This document shows, in pieces, positions 9,717 through 18,284 of a DNA stretch of 64,000 nt. The stretch comes from CBDHDN01 sp965261585 (GTDB taxonomy: Bacteria; Pseudomonadota; Alphaproteobacteria; UBA6615), in assembly GCA_965261585.1 (NCBI GenBank), contig CBDHDN010000058.1, positions 1 through 64,000 on the forward strand, in the 5' to 3' direction. Position 1 is the first letter of the stretch. Each line of letters begins with the position of its first letter. The notes under the pieces are model-generated. The model saw only the letters and a program-made list of their open reading frames with translations, did not search any database and was not told where the DNA came from. The position numbers and the translations under genes are program-made.

Positions 9717-11151
9717 AGGCGCTCGTGTACGCACCGACAAGCCATAACTTCAAGGACAACGCCGCCGGCGCGTTGGCGAACGAGACTCTGCGCGCCGCCC
9801 TGACGCGCGGCAAGGCCCACTTCATCAACGGCCGGCGCGCGGCGGTGGACAAGCTGCCGGAGTTCGCCCTCCTGCGCGACCAGGCGCGCGACCTCAAGGA
9901 CCACGTACTCGAGAATCTGGACTTCTACCTGGAGGCCTACGAGCGCAAGGCGACCGAGGCGGGCGCGGTCGTCCACTGGGCCCGCACCGCCGCCGAGGCG
10001 CGGGCGATCGTGCTCGACATCTGCCGCGGGGTCGGTGCCAAGACGGTCAACAAGGGCAAGACGATGATCGCCGAGGAGATCGGCCTCAACGAGTTTCTGG
10101 CCGAGAACGGCGTCGAGCCCGTCGAGACGGACTTGGGCGAATACATCATCCAGATCCGCAACGAGCGGCCGAGCCACATCATTGCCCCGGCCGTCCATTT
10201 GACGAAGGCGCAGGTCGCCGACACGTTCCGCGAGACGCATGTGGAGCTGCCGCGCGATCGCAACCTGGAGGATCCCAGCGCTCTGGTCGCCGAGGCGCGG
10301 CAGATCCTGCGCGACAAGTACTTCCAGGCCGACGTCGGCATCACCGGCGCGAACATGCTGGTTGCCGAGACCGGCACGAGCATCATCGTCACCAACGAGG
10401 GCAACGGCGATCTGTCGCAGCTGTTGCCGCGGGTGCATATCGTGCTGGCCAGCCTGGAGAAGGTCGTGCCGACGCTTGAGGACGCGATGACCATCACGCG
10501 GCTGTTGGCGCGCTCGGCGACCGGTCAGGAGATGAGCGTCTACACGACCTTCTCGACCGGGCCGCGGCGCGCCGGCGATCCGGACGGGCGGAGCAGTATC
10601 ACGTGGTGCTGCTGGACAACGGGCGCTCGTCGATGCTGGGGACCGAAATACAGGACATGCTGCGCTGTATCCGCTGCGGCGCCTGTATGAACCACTGTCC
10701 GGTCTATCAGGCGGTCGGCGGCCACGCTTATGGCTGGGTCTATGTCGGGCCGATGGGCGCGGTGCTGACGCCGCAGTTCGTCGGCATCGAGGAAGCGGTG
10801 GACCTGCCAAACGCCTCGACCTTCTGTGGCCGCTGCGAAGCCGTCTGTCCGGTGCACATCCCGCTGCCGAAGCTGATGCGCCACTGGCGCGAGCGCGCCT
10901 ACGAGCGCGGCCTGACGGGCCGGCGCTTCCGGCTGGCGCTCAAGGCCTGGGCCTATCTGGCAAGACGGCCGCGACTCTATCAAGCCGCGTTGCGTTTGCC
11001 GATCGGCGTGCTGAGCCGGCTGGGCCGGCGGCGCGGGCGCCTGAGCCGGCTGCCGATGGCGGCGGCGTGGACGCGGCATCGTGAGTTCCCGGCGCCCGAG
11101 GGCCGGACGTTCCAGCAGCAATGGGCCGACCGGGCCGCGGCACGGCAATGA
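9713..11151 (+). pseudogene. lutB: Lactate utilisation protein LutB with one frameshift
   Basis: The first part (to about 10585) is the LUD domain, with VGAKTVNKGKTMIAEEIGLN, GITGANMLVAETG and NEGNGDLSQLLPR. The second part has two ferredoxin-like clusters, CIRCGACMNHCP and CGRCEAVCPV, then a basic tail. The frames join if one G is restored in the GGG at 10586-10588, giving DGAEQYHVVLLDNG. LutB is the iron-sulfur electron-transfer subunit of the lactate-oxidising complex. It overlaps lutA at its start, and its stop overlaps the lutC ATG. If the missing base is real, the protein loses both clusters and the pathway is dead. Confidence 0.88.
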
Positions 11152-11845
11152 CCGTTCGCAAGGCGGCGAGCGAGGCGCGGGCTCAGATCCTCGGCTCGAT
11201 CCGCAACAGGCGCGGCGCCGCGATGGTCCGCCATCCGACGCGGCGGCCCTCGACGACCGCTTGCGCCAGCACCCGCGCAACGTCGTGCCGGCGCGGGCCA
11301 CGGGCGACCGGGACACTCTGCTGGACTTGTTTCAGAACATGGCCGAATCGGTTCACGCAACGGTCGAACGGGTGGCCGGCGCGGACGCCGTGCCGGCCGC
11401 CGTGACGGATTATCTCAAAGGCGAGAACCTGCCGGCCCGGGCCGTGATGGCTCCCGACCCGGCCCTCGACGACGTGCCGTGGCAGGCGGCGCCGTTGCTG
11501 GAGTTGCGCCGCGGCATGCCGGTGGCCGAGGATCTGGTCGGCCTCACATCCGCGTTTGCGGCCGTGGCCGAGACCGGGACGCTGGTCATGCTGTCCGGCC
11601 CGGCGCACCCGTCGACGCTGAACTTTCTGCCCGAGACCCACATCGTTGTCGTCGCCACCGAGCGCCTGGTCGGCGCCTACGAGGACGCCTTGGATCGGAT
11701 CCGCGCGGCCGGCGACACACTGCCGCGTACCGTCAATATGATCACCGGCCCGTCGCGCAGCGGCGATATCGAACAGACGCTGCAGCTCGGTGCCCATGGA
11801 CCACGGCGGCTACATGTGATTCTTGTCGGCGATGGCCAAGGGTGA
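11148..11845 (+). pseudogene. lutC: Lactate utilisation protein LutC (LUD domain) with one frameshift
   Basis: ATG 11148 overlaps the lutB stop. The first 24 residues (MTVRKAASEARAQILGSI) are in one frame. After about 11215 the frame changes and continues with DGPPSDAAALDDRL to the LUD core (TSAFAAVAETGTLVMLSGP, LNFLPETHIVVV, NMITGPSRSGDIEQTL). One missing base in a G/C-rich stretch explains the break. LutC is the third component of the lactate oxidation complex. The last codons overlap the smr start, so lutABC and smr may be one transcript. Confidence 0.85.
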
Positions 11846-12413
11846 TCAAGGCAAGGGGACAAAACCGAAGACGGCCGGCGGCAAGGCGGGCCTGACCGCC
11901 GAAGACGTCGAGCTGTTTCACCGTGCCCTCGAGGACGTCGCGCCGCTGCGCCCCGAGGCCCGCCGCGCGCCGCCGGAAAAAAGATGGCGGCCAAGATGCG
12001 GGTTTCGACGACCGGCGCCCCCAAGGCACGGCTCCCGGACAAGGCACGCGCGCGCCGCCCCGTTGCCCGATATGGCCGTCGGGACGCTTGCCGGCGTCGA
12101 CCGGCGGACGGCGGACCGGCTGCGCCGCGGCAAGTTGGCGATCGAGGCGCGCCTCGACTTGCACGGCCTCTATCAGGATGAGGCGCACCCACAGCTGAAC
12201 GCGTTTGTCGCCGGCGCGGCGGCCGCGCAGAAGCGCTGCGTGCTGGTAATCACCGGCCGTGGCCTCGGCCCCGAAGGGGGCGTCCTGCGTCGCCGTGTGC
12301 CGCAGTGGCTCAATCAGCCGCCGTGCCGCGGGATGATCGTCGCCGTGGCACAGGCGCAGCCGGAGCACGGCGGTGCGGGCGCGCTTTACGTCTTGCTGCG
12401 GCGGCGCCGATAA
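11832..12413 (+). pseudogene. Smr-domain protein with a pair of compensating frameshifts
   Basis: The C-terminal Smr domain is intact: LDLHGLYQDEAHPQLNAFV (the conserved LDLHG), then VLVITGRGLG with the TGxG motif, and a basic end. The linker is disturbed. Between about 11978 (A6 run, one A missing) and about 12050 (one extra base) the original frame is visible as MAAKMRVSTTGAPKARLPDK. With both corrected it is a stand-alone Smr protein of about 193 residues. Smr domains are nucleases related to the MutS2 C-terminus. ATG 11832 overlaps the lutC end. The domain would survive even without correction, since the frame is restored. Confidence 0.8.
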
Positions 12414-12434
12414 TGGGGCGAGGCGAGGGCGCGC

Positions 12435-12800
12435 ATGACTCCGTTCGGTGACAAGGTTCGTGGGCTGCGGGCGGCGCGCGGCCTGAGCCTCAAGCGCATG
12501 GCCGCGGACCTGCAATTGTCGCCGGCCTACCTGTCGGCGCTGGAGCATGGCTACCGCGGCCGGCCCAGCGAGGCCCTGGTTGTGCAGATCTGTGAGTACT
12601 TCAATCTGATCTGGGACGATTTCGAAGAGATGCAGCGATTGGCGGCGCTGTCGCATCCCCGGGTCGCGGTCGACACCGCCGGCCTGACGCCGACGCACAC
12701 GGCGCTGGCGAACGAATTGGCCCGCCGCATCGCCAAGCTGCCGCGCGAGGCTGCGGCGCGCCTGCTCAGCGCCCTCACCGAAGGGCAGGGCCGTGGCTGA
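12435..12800 (+). CDS. XRE-family helix-turn-helix regulator
   Basis: The 121-residue protein has an N-terminal helix-turn-helix (residues about 5-65: VRGLRAARGLSLKRMAADL then LSPAYLSALEHG) and a short helical C-terminal tail. It starts at ATG 12435, 21 bp after the smr stop. Its end overlaps the following GNAT start by eight bases, which indicates an operon. XRE proteins bind DNA as dimers; the regulated genes are unknown, but auto-control of this smr-XRE-GNAT unit is a reasonable guess. Confidence 0.88.
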   Translation: MTPFGDKVRGLRAARGLSLKRMAADLQLSPAYLSALEHGYRGRPSEALVVQICEYFNLIWDDFEEMQRLAALSHPRVAVDTAGLTPTHTALANELARRIAKLPREAAARLLSALTEGQGRG

Positions 12801-13320
12801 CGCGCCGGCCGTGCCGCCGGATGTCGCGATCCACGATTTGTGGGCGGGCGACGCGCCGCCCGACGCGCTGGCCACGGCGGCGCGCGAGGTCTGTGAGTAC
12901 TGGCGCGACGCAACGATGCGCCCCTGGGTCGAGCAAAAGGCCGATTGGCTCGAGACTCATCCCGGCGACGGCCTGCCGCTGCGCCTCGGCGCGATCGCCG
13001 GGGGTGAATGCGTCGGCACGGTCAGCCTGGTCTACAACGACCTGGCGCAGCGGCCCGACTTGACGCCGTGGGTGGCGTCCGTCCTGGTGCGGCCGGCGTG
13101 GCGCGGTCGCGGCATCGCCGCGGCGCTGCTGGCCGAGGCGGAACGGCGGGCCGCCGCCCATCGCGTCGAGGCGCTCTACCTGTTTACGCCCGATGCCGAG
13201 GCCTACTACGCCCGGCTCGGCTGGACCGCCTTCGACCACGGCTACACGCGCGGTGAGGAAATCGTCCTGATGAGCAAGGCCATGGTGGCCCCTCATGGCT
13301 GGCGCCACCGAACGAAATAA
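12793..13320 (+). CDS. GNAT-family N-acetyltransferase
   Basis: The 175-residue protein starts at GTG 12793 inside the end of the XRE gene. The acetyl-CoA-binding motif A is visible as VLVRPAWRGRGIAAALLAEA (about residues 96-115), followed by ALYLFTPDAEAYYARLGW of motif B. It transfers an acetyl group from acetyl-CoA to an amine; the substrate is unknown. The stop at 13320 is only 5 bp from the stop of the convergent hslU gene. Confidence 0.88.
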   Translation: MADAPAVPPDVAIHDLWAGDAPPDALATAAREVCEYWRDATMRPWVEQKADWLETHPGDGLPLRLGAIAGGECVGTVSLVYNDLAQRPDLTPWVASVLVRPAWRGRGIAAALLAEAERRAAAHRVEALYLFTPDAEAYYARLGWTAFDHGYTRGEEIVLMSKAMVAPHGWRHRTK

Positions 13321-13325
13321 TTGCA

Positions 13326-14635
13326 CTACAGGATGAACTTCGACAGATCGGAAGTCCTTGGCGAGCTCACCGACGCGCTCGTTCACGTAGGGCGCGTCGA
13401 TCACGATGGTCTCGTTGCCGCGGTCGGTTGCCGTGAAGCTGATTTCCTCCAACAGCCGCTCGAGCACGGTGTGCAGGCGCCGCGCGCCAATGTTCTCGAC
13501 GCTCGTGTTGATCTCGGCCGCCAGCGTCGCCAGGGTCTCGATCGCCTCGTCGGTGAACTGCAGCGTCACGTCCTCGGTCCCCAACAGGGCCGTGTACTGC
13601 TTGATCAGGCTGTTCTCGGGCTCGCGCAGGATGCGCTCGAAATCGTCGCGGTTGAGCGCCTTCAGCTCGACGCGAATGGGCAGCGGCCCTGCAGCTCCGG
13701 CAGCAGGTCCGACGGCTTGGCCAGATGGAACGCGCCCGAGGCGATGAACAGGATGTGGTCGGTCTTGACCACGCCGTGCTTGGTGGCGACCGTCGTGCCT
13801 TCGATCAGCGGCAGCAGGTCGCGCTGCACGCCCTCGCGGCTGACGTCGGCGCCGGCGCGCTCGGTGCGCGCGCAGATCTTGTCGATCTCGTCGAGGAAGA
13901 CGATGGCGTCCTGCTCGACCGCCGTGATCGCCTCCTTGATGACCTTGTCCTGATCGAGCAGCTTGTCGCTCTCGTCGGCCAGCAACGCCTGGTGACTGTC
14001 GGCGACGGTCAAGCGCCGCTTCGCGGTGCGGCCGCCGAATGCCTTGCCGAAGATGTCGTTCAGATTGATCATGCCCATCTGCGCGCCGGGCATGCCGGGG
14101 ATGTCCATCGTCGGCAGCGACAGGCCGCCCTGGTCCGCGACCTCGACGTCGATCTCCTTGTCGTCGAGTTCGCCGGTACGCAGTTTGCGGCGGAACGAAT
14201 CGCGCGTGCTCTCGGAGGCATTCTCGCCGACCAGGGCGTCGAGCACACGGCGCTCGGCATTGACCTCGGCGCGGGCCGTGACCTCCTTGCGGCGCTGTTC
14301 GCGGGTCATCATGATGGCCGTCTCGACGAGGTCGCGGACGATCGATTCGACGTCGCGGCCGACGTAGCCGACCTCCGTGAACTTCGTCGCCTCGACCTTC
14401 AGGAACGGCGCATTCGCCAGCCGGGCCAGCCGCCGCGCGATCTCGGTCTTGCCGACGCCGGTCGGGCCGATCATCAGAATGTTCTTCGGCAGCACCTCCT
14501 CGCGCAGATCCTCCGGCAGTTGCTGGCGCCGCCAGCGGTTGCGCAGGGCGATGGCAACGGCGCGCTTGGCGTCGTTCTGCCAATGATGAATCGATCGAGC
14601 TCGGAGACTATTTCCCGCGGCGAGAACGTGGTCAT
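13326..14635 (-). pseudogene. hslU: ATP-dependent protease ATPase subunit HslU (ClpY) with three frameshifts
   Basis: All HslU parts are recognisable: N-terminus MTTFSPREIVSELDRFIIG, Walker A IGPTGVGKTEIARRLA, the I domain, Walker B DAIVFLDEIDKI, and the C-terminus VNERVGELAKD then DLSKFIL. The C-terminal tail inserts into HslV to activate it. Frames break near 14578 (a C missing after IIGG), near 13682 (a C missing in GRLPIRVEL) and at 13350-13351 (one extra base before DLSKFIL). Correcting them gives 436 residues. The ATG at 14633-14635 overlaps the hslV stop. HslU unfolds substrates for HslV. The conservation makes sequence error more likely than decay. Confidence 0.9.
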
Positions 14636-15183
14636 AGGCTTTCGATCGTCAGGTTGGTGTTCGTATAGATGCAGATATCGGCGGCGATCGCCATGGCGCG
14701 GCGGGCAATCGCCTCGGCGTCCATGTCGTCGTGGTCGATCAGGGCGCGCGCCGCGGCCAGCGCATAGTTGCCGCCGGAGCCGATGCCGATGACGCCGTCG
14801 TCGGGCTCGAGCACATCACCGGTGCCGGTCAGCACCAGGGACGTGGATCCGTCGGCGACGATCATCATCGCTTCGAGCCGCCGCAGGTAGCGGTCGGTGC
14901 GCCAATCCTTCGCCAGCTCGACGCAGGCTCGGGTCAGTTGGCCGGTATGCTTCTCCAGCTTGCCCTCGAGGCGCTCGAACAGCGTCAGCGCGTCGGCGGT
15001 CGCGCCGGCAAAGCCGGCGATTACCTGGCCGTTGGCGAGGCGTCGCACCTTGCGTGCCGTGCTCTTGACCACGGTGTCGGCGAGGCTGACCTGGCCGTCG
15101 CCGGCAACGACGACGCTGTCGCCCTTGCGCACGGACAGGATGGTCGTGCCATGCCAGGTGGTCTGGGTGTCGCTGCCGCTCAT
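14632..15183 (-). CDS. hslV: ATP-dependent protease peptidase subunit HslV (ClpQ)
   Basis: The 183-residue protein has the HGTTILSVRKGDSVVVAGDG start, with Thr13 as the predicted catalytic residue exposed after removal of a 12-residue leader. It also has GFAGATADALTLFERLE and GIGSGGNYALAAARAL. It forms double-hexamer peptidase rings capped by HslU. The ATG at 15181-15183 follows a GGAG at a suitable distance. The stop overlaps the hslU start, so the two are coupled. A sigma-32-like promoter lies about 70 bp upstream, fitting the heat-shock role. Confidence 0.95.
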   Translation of the reverse strand: MSGSDTQTTWHGTTILSVRKGDSVVVAGDGQVSLADTVVKSTARKVRRLANGQVIAGFAGATADALTLFERLEGKLEKHTGQLTRACVELAKDWRTDRYLRRLEAMMIVADGSTSLVLTGTGDVLEPDDGVIGIGSGGNYALAAARALIDHDDMDAEAIARRAMAIAADICIYTNTNLTIESL

Positions 15184-15252
15184 GTTCTCCACGGTTTTGC
15201 TTGGCGAACGCTCAACCGGCGGGAAACCTCCCGGCGCCGCGCATGCCCCACG

Positions 15253-15280
15253 ATGTGGGGAGCGTGCGAGCGAGATCAAG
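15253..15280 (-). promoter_or_regulatory. Candidate heat-shock (sigma-32/RpoH) promoter for hslVU
   Basis: On the minus strand the sequence reads CTTGATC (15280-15274), 13 bases, then CCCCACAT (15260-15253). This is close to the sigma-32 consensus CTTGAAA and CCCCATNT with normal spacing. It lies 70 bp upstream of the hslV start codon, between hslV and the cNMP/FHA gene. The -10 region also forms a perfect palindrome (CCCCAC, ATC, GTGGGG). Confidence 0.65.
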
Positions 15281-15292
15281 GTTGTCGGGGTA

Positions 15293-16063
15293 TCAGGCTG
15301 ACGCGGCCTCGACGTTGAGGAAGAAGCGGAATGGCGAGCTTTCCGTGCCGGCCAGGATCGTGTTCCGCCCCGCGCGCAAGACGGCCTCGAGCGCCGCTCG
15401 CCCGGTGCCGATGCGCCTGCCGTTGACGATTGTGCCAAGCGCTCTGTTGTCGTCCCGCACGACCGGGCCGGTCTGCGACGTCTCGATGACGAAATGCTGG
15501 CGCGACAGCTTGTACGGTTCGGTGTCGTGCAGAACGAGTTTGACCGATGTCGCCCGACCCGTGCGCTCGTGGCGCACGCTGCTGCGGCCGATCCGGAACG
15601 GCAGGCGATTGATCGACAGCCCGCTCGGCGGCAGCTGATTGGCGACCGCCGGGTGCGCCGCGGTCAGCACAATGCGGTGCCAGACCAGGGTCGCGGCTGG
15701 CGCGGCTGGTCCGGCAACCGCCAGGACAACGCTGCGCAGCGCGGGCGCCAGCTCCGTGATGAAGCCACGGGCCAGGGCGCGGGCCGTGCCGCCCGACGCC
15801 AGTGCCGCTGCGACCAGGACATCGCGTGGGATGACAACCGCGGTGACCGCGTCAATGGCGCTGGCGGACACGTCGTGGTTGGTCCCTAGAACGGCGGCCA
15901 GCTCGCCGATCGTGCCACCGGGGCCGACGACCTCGGTTGTCGCACAGCCGTTGGGTGTTACCGCGGCGCGGCCGGCGGTGACGAGCAGCGCATGATCAGC
16001 CGGGTCACCACAGCGGACGAGCTCGGTGCCCGCCTCGAATTGGTATGTCGTTAGCTCAACCAA
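15293..16063 (-). CDS. Cyclic-nucleotide-binding and FHA domain protein
   Basis: Residues about 5-110 resemble a cNMP-binding/CRP-like beta barrel (TELVRCGDPADHALLVTAGR, GPGGTIGELAAVLG). Residues about 160-250 carry an FHA domain with FRIGRSS, LSRQHFVIE and the conserved GTIVNGRRIG, which would bind phosphothreonine. There is no DNA-binding or catalytic domain. As it stands the frame begins at a TTG (16063). A strong Shine-Dalgarno (GGGGAGGATC) precedes an ATG at 16068-16070 in another frame; one surplus T in the TTT between them would give MRLVELTTYQF. The function is unknown, perhaps a second-messenger to phospho-signal adaptor. It shares its orientation with hslVU but has its own downstream promoter gap. 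Confidence 0.75.
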   Translation of the reverse strand: MVELTTYQFEAGTELVRCGDPADHALLVTAGRAAVTPNGCATTEVVGPGGTIGELAAVLGTNHDVSASAIDAVTAVVIPRDVLVAAALASGGTARALARGFITELAPALRSVVLAVAGPAAPAATLVWHRIVLTAAHPAVANQLPPSGLSINRLPFRIGRSSVRHERTGRATSVKLVLHDTEPYKLSRQHFVIETSQTGPVVRDDNRALGTIVNGRRIGTGRAALEAVLRAGRNTILAGTESSPFRFFLNVEAASA

Positions 16064-16339
16064 ACCGCATGATCCTCCCCTTTTATTCCTACCTGAGCCG
16101 AGGCCGTTCGCCGCCCCCAGTACAGGTGAGAATCCGTCGCCGTTGGGGATGCGTCGAAAATATCGCCGCTTTTCATGGAGTTAATGATATCGCATTGGGG
16201 TGCTGGCCGCGATCGAAAGCTCCTATCCTGAGCCTCCACAGGGGCCCGTGCGCGGGCTGCCGGCCGGTCAGGATCAAGGGCTGGCGCGCGGCGTGCCTTC
16301 CCTGTTAGAAATTCGCCGAGAAATCGCAGGTGAAGGGTC
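16064..16339. other. Divergent intergenic region between the cNMP/FHA gene and hisB
   Basis: These 276 bases separate two divergent genes and should contain both promoters. A relatively AT-rich patch (about 16160-16200, with GAGTTAATGATATCG) is the most promoter-like segment. I could not assign -35/-10 boxes with confidence. No ORF or RNA gene is visible. Confidence 0.5.
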
Positions 16340-16969
16340 ATGAGCAAAGCCATTCAGCGGGTGCCGGCGGGTCGCCAGGCCAGTGCGCAGCGGAAGACCC
16401 GCGAGACCGAGATCGCCGTCACCGTGAACCTCGATGGGACCGGGATTTATGACGTCGAGACCGGGATCGGGTTCCTGGATCACATGCTGGAACAGCTGTC
16501 TCGGCACAGTCTTATCGACCTGCGCGTCCGGGCTCGGGGCGACCTGCATATCGATGGCCACCACACGACCGAGGACACGGGCTACGCGGTCGGCGAGGCG
16601 GTCAGCCGCGCGCTCGGCGACCGGGCCGGCATCTGGCGCTACGGCGCCGCGCTGATTCCGATGGACGAGACGCTCACGCGGGTGGCGGTGGACGCATCGA
16701 ACCGGCCCTATCTGGTCTGGCAGGTCGCGTTCTCGCGGCCCAAGCTCGGCGAGATGGACACTGAGCTGTTTAAGGAGTGGTTCAAGGCCTTCGTCCAATC
16801 CGCCGGGTTGACCCTGCACGTCGAGACGCTGTACGGCGAGAACAACCACCACATCGTCGAATCGAGCTTCAAGGGCCTGGCCCGGGCGCTGCGCCAGGCG
16901 ATTGCGATCGACCCACGGCAGGTCGGGGCCGTTCCGTCCACCAAGGGCGTGCTCGGCGGGTCGCTTTAG
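16340..16969 (+). CDS. hisB: Imidazoleglycerol-phosphate dehydratase HisB
   Basis: The 209-residue protein has the two metal-binding His clusters of IGPD, DGHHTTEDTG and GENNHHIVES, plus GIGFLDHMLEQLSRH and the C-terminal PSTKGVLGG. It removes water from imidazole-glycerol phosphate in histidine biosynthesis. The ATG at 16340 follows a GGTGAAGGG ribosome site. It is the first gene of the local his cluster. The next his gene (hisH) is separated by a methyltransferase-like gene and a DUF2628 gene. Confidence 0.96.
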   Translation: MSKAIQRVPAGRQASAQRKTRETEIAVTVNLDGTGIYDVETGIGFLDHMLEQLSRHSLIDLRVRARGDLHIDGHHTTEDTGYAVGEAVSRALGDRAGIWRYGAALIPMDETLTRVAVDASNRPYLVWQVAFSRPKLGEMDTELFKEWFKAFVQSAGLTLHVETLYGENNHHIVESSFKGLARALRQAIAIDPRQVGAVPSTKGVLGGSL

Positions 16970-17024
16970 TCCTTGATCCGGCCGGTCCGGGCTACTGGGG
17001 ATCAGCGAGGGCTTGGCCCGCGGC

Positions 17025-17882
17025 ATGACACAGTTGCCCAAGACGAAGGTGCCTGACCGCCGGTCGCGCGAAACCGTGGCGGCGCTGGCAACGCGCGTCA
17101 GCGCCCGCCGCTTCGGTGCGCTCGTGCGTCTGCGCAAGTGGGCGATCGACCGAATGGTTGCGGCGCGCAACCGGCGTGCCGAACGCCGCCTGCGCGCGCA
17201 TGGTGAATTGTGGGGGTTGATGCTGGCCTATGCCGGCGGCAGCGACGTGACGGGGGTCTCCTACTCGGACTACCTGACCCTCTACGAGCAGGTTCGGGAA
17301 CACAATCCGCGCGAGGTCCTCGAGCTCGGCACCGGCATCTCCACCGTCGTGTTGGCCCATGCGCTGCGCGAAAACGAGCGCGCGGGCCTGCCGGCGGGTC
17401 GGGTCACGTCGATGGAGGAGGATGCGGACTGGCACCGAACCGCCCAGACACGCATGCCGGAGGCGCTGCGCGATCGGGTCGAGATCATCCATAGCCCGAA
17501 GGTCGACGGCACCTACAAGTGCTTCCGCGGCGTGCAGTATGAAGCGGTGCCGGACCGGCCGTACGACTTCGTGTTCTCCGACGGGCCGGAACGGCACTCA
17601 CCCGTTAACGGCGACAAGCTGTTCAATCTCGACCTGATCCATGTCGTGCGGCGGTCGGAGCGGCCGGTGCGGGCGGTCGTCGACAACCACTACCTGACGT
17701 TCTATGTGCTGCAGAAGGTCTTCGGCTTGGCCAGGGCGCGCTACAGCGTCGGCCACAAGCTCATGTTCGTCGGGCCGGTGACGCGGCGCGACGTGCGCCG
17801 GCTGAAGAAGGAGAACTTCGTCGCCGATTTGCGCGTGTTTGGTACAACGGAGCTGAAATTGCGAATGGCGTTGGACGATTGA
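17025..17882 (+). CDS. SAM-dependent methyltransferase-like protein
   Basis: The 285-residue protein has a Rossmann-fold SAM motif at VLELGTGISTVVLAHAL, an acidic residue at the next strand (VTSMEEDADWH) and YDFVFSDGPER at the motif expected after strand 4. The N-terminal 65 residues are basic and helical (ARRFGALVRLRKWAIDRMVA). The substrate is not predictable; the class resembles O-methyltransferases or glycan/lipid modifiers. ATG 17025 is preferred over an in-frame TTG at 17013. It lies between hisB and the DUF2628 gene on the same strand with short spacing, so it is probably expressed with the his genes. Confidence 0.72.
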   Translation: MTQLPKTKVPDRRSRETVAALATRVSARRFGALVRLRKWAIDRMVAARNRRAERRLRAHGELWGLMLAYAGGSDVTGVSYSDYLTLYEQVREHNPREVLELGTGISTVVLAHALRENERAGLPAGRVTSMEEDADWHRTAQTRMPEALRDRVEIIHSPKVDGTYKCFRGVQYEAVPDRPYDFVFSDGPERHSPVNGDKLFNLDLIHVVRRSERPVRAVVDNHYLTFYVLQKVFGLARARYSVGHKLMFVGPVTRRDVRRLKKENFVADLRVFGTTELKLRMALDD

Positions 17883-17885
17883 GCC

Positions 17886-18284
17886 ATGCGGACCTACAGC
17901 GTGCATATCAAGCCAGCCGACGCCAGCGAGGACGGCGATGCCGTGCTGTTGCGCGAAGGCTTCTCGTGGCTCGCATTCCTGGTGCCGATCCCGTGGGCGC
18001 TGTGGCACGGCATGTGGCTGACGACCATTGTTCTGGTGATCGTCGCCGCGATCGTCGGCGCTGTCGTCGCGTGGCTCGCGTTCGATCCGGCCGGCCAAAT
18101 CGCCGTCGCGGTCGGCTACGGCCTCGTCGCCGGTTTGTCGGCGCCGGATTGGCGGCGCCGCTCGCTGACCAGACGCGGCTACGTGGAGCGCGGGGTCGTC
18201 GTCGGCCGCGACCGGGCGGCGGCCGAGTTCCGCTTTCTGGTCGTACGCAAGGAGTTGCTGGGCGAGCGGCCCGGGCCGGCGTGA
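17886..18284 (+). CDS. DUF2628 membrane protein
   Basis: The 132-residue protein has the DUF2628 pattern: N-terminal MRTYSVHIKP, then hydrophobic segments at about residues 27-65 (FSWLAFLVPIPWALWHGMWL, LVIVAAIVGAVVAWLAF) and 70-85. A soluble tail follows. It probably sits in the inner membrane; the function is unknown. It starts 3 bp after the methyltransferase stop, and its stop overlaps the hisH GTG by four bases. DUF2628 genes are often found beside hisB/hisH in this bacterial group. Confidence 0.85.
   Translation: MRTYSVHIKPADASEDGDAVLLREGFSWLAFLVPIPWALWHGMWLTTIVLVIVAAIVGAVVAWLAFDPAGQIAVAVGYGLVAGLSAPDWRRRSLTRRGYVERGVVVGRDRAAAEFRFLVVRKELLGERPGPA

Noticed and set aside
10586..10588. Programmed frameshifting as an explanation for lutB, hslU and mltA breaks
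   Set aside because: The sites lack slippery heptamers and stimulatory structures in common, the shifts go in both directions, and these families are not known to use recoding.
12775..14583. A 602-codon minus-strand frame spanning hslU and beyond
   Set aside because: Only about 13350-13682 of it is the real hslU C-terminal frame; the rest is a shadow of hslU, GNAT and XRE.
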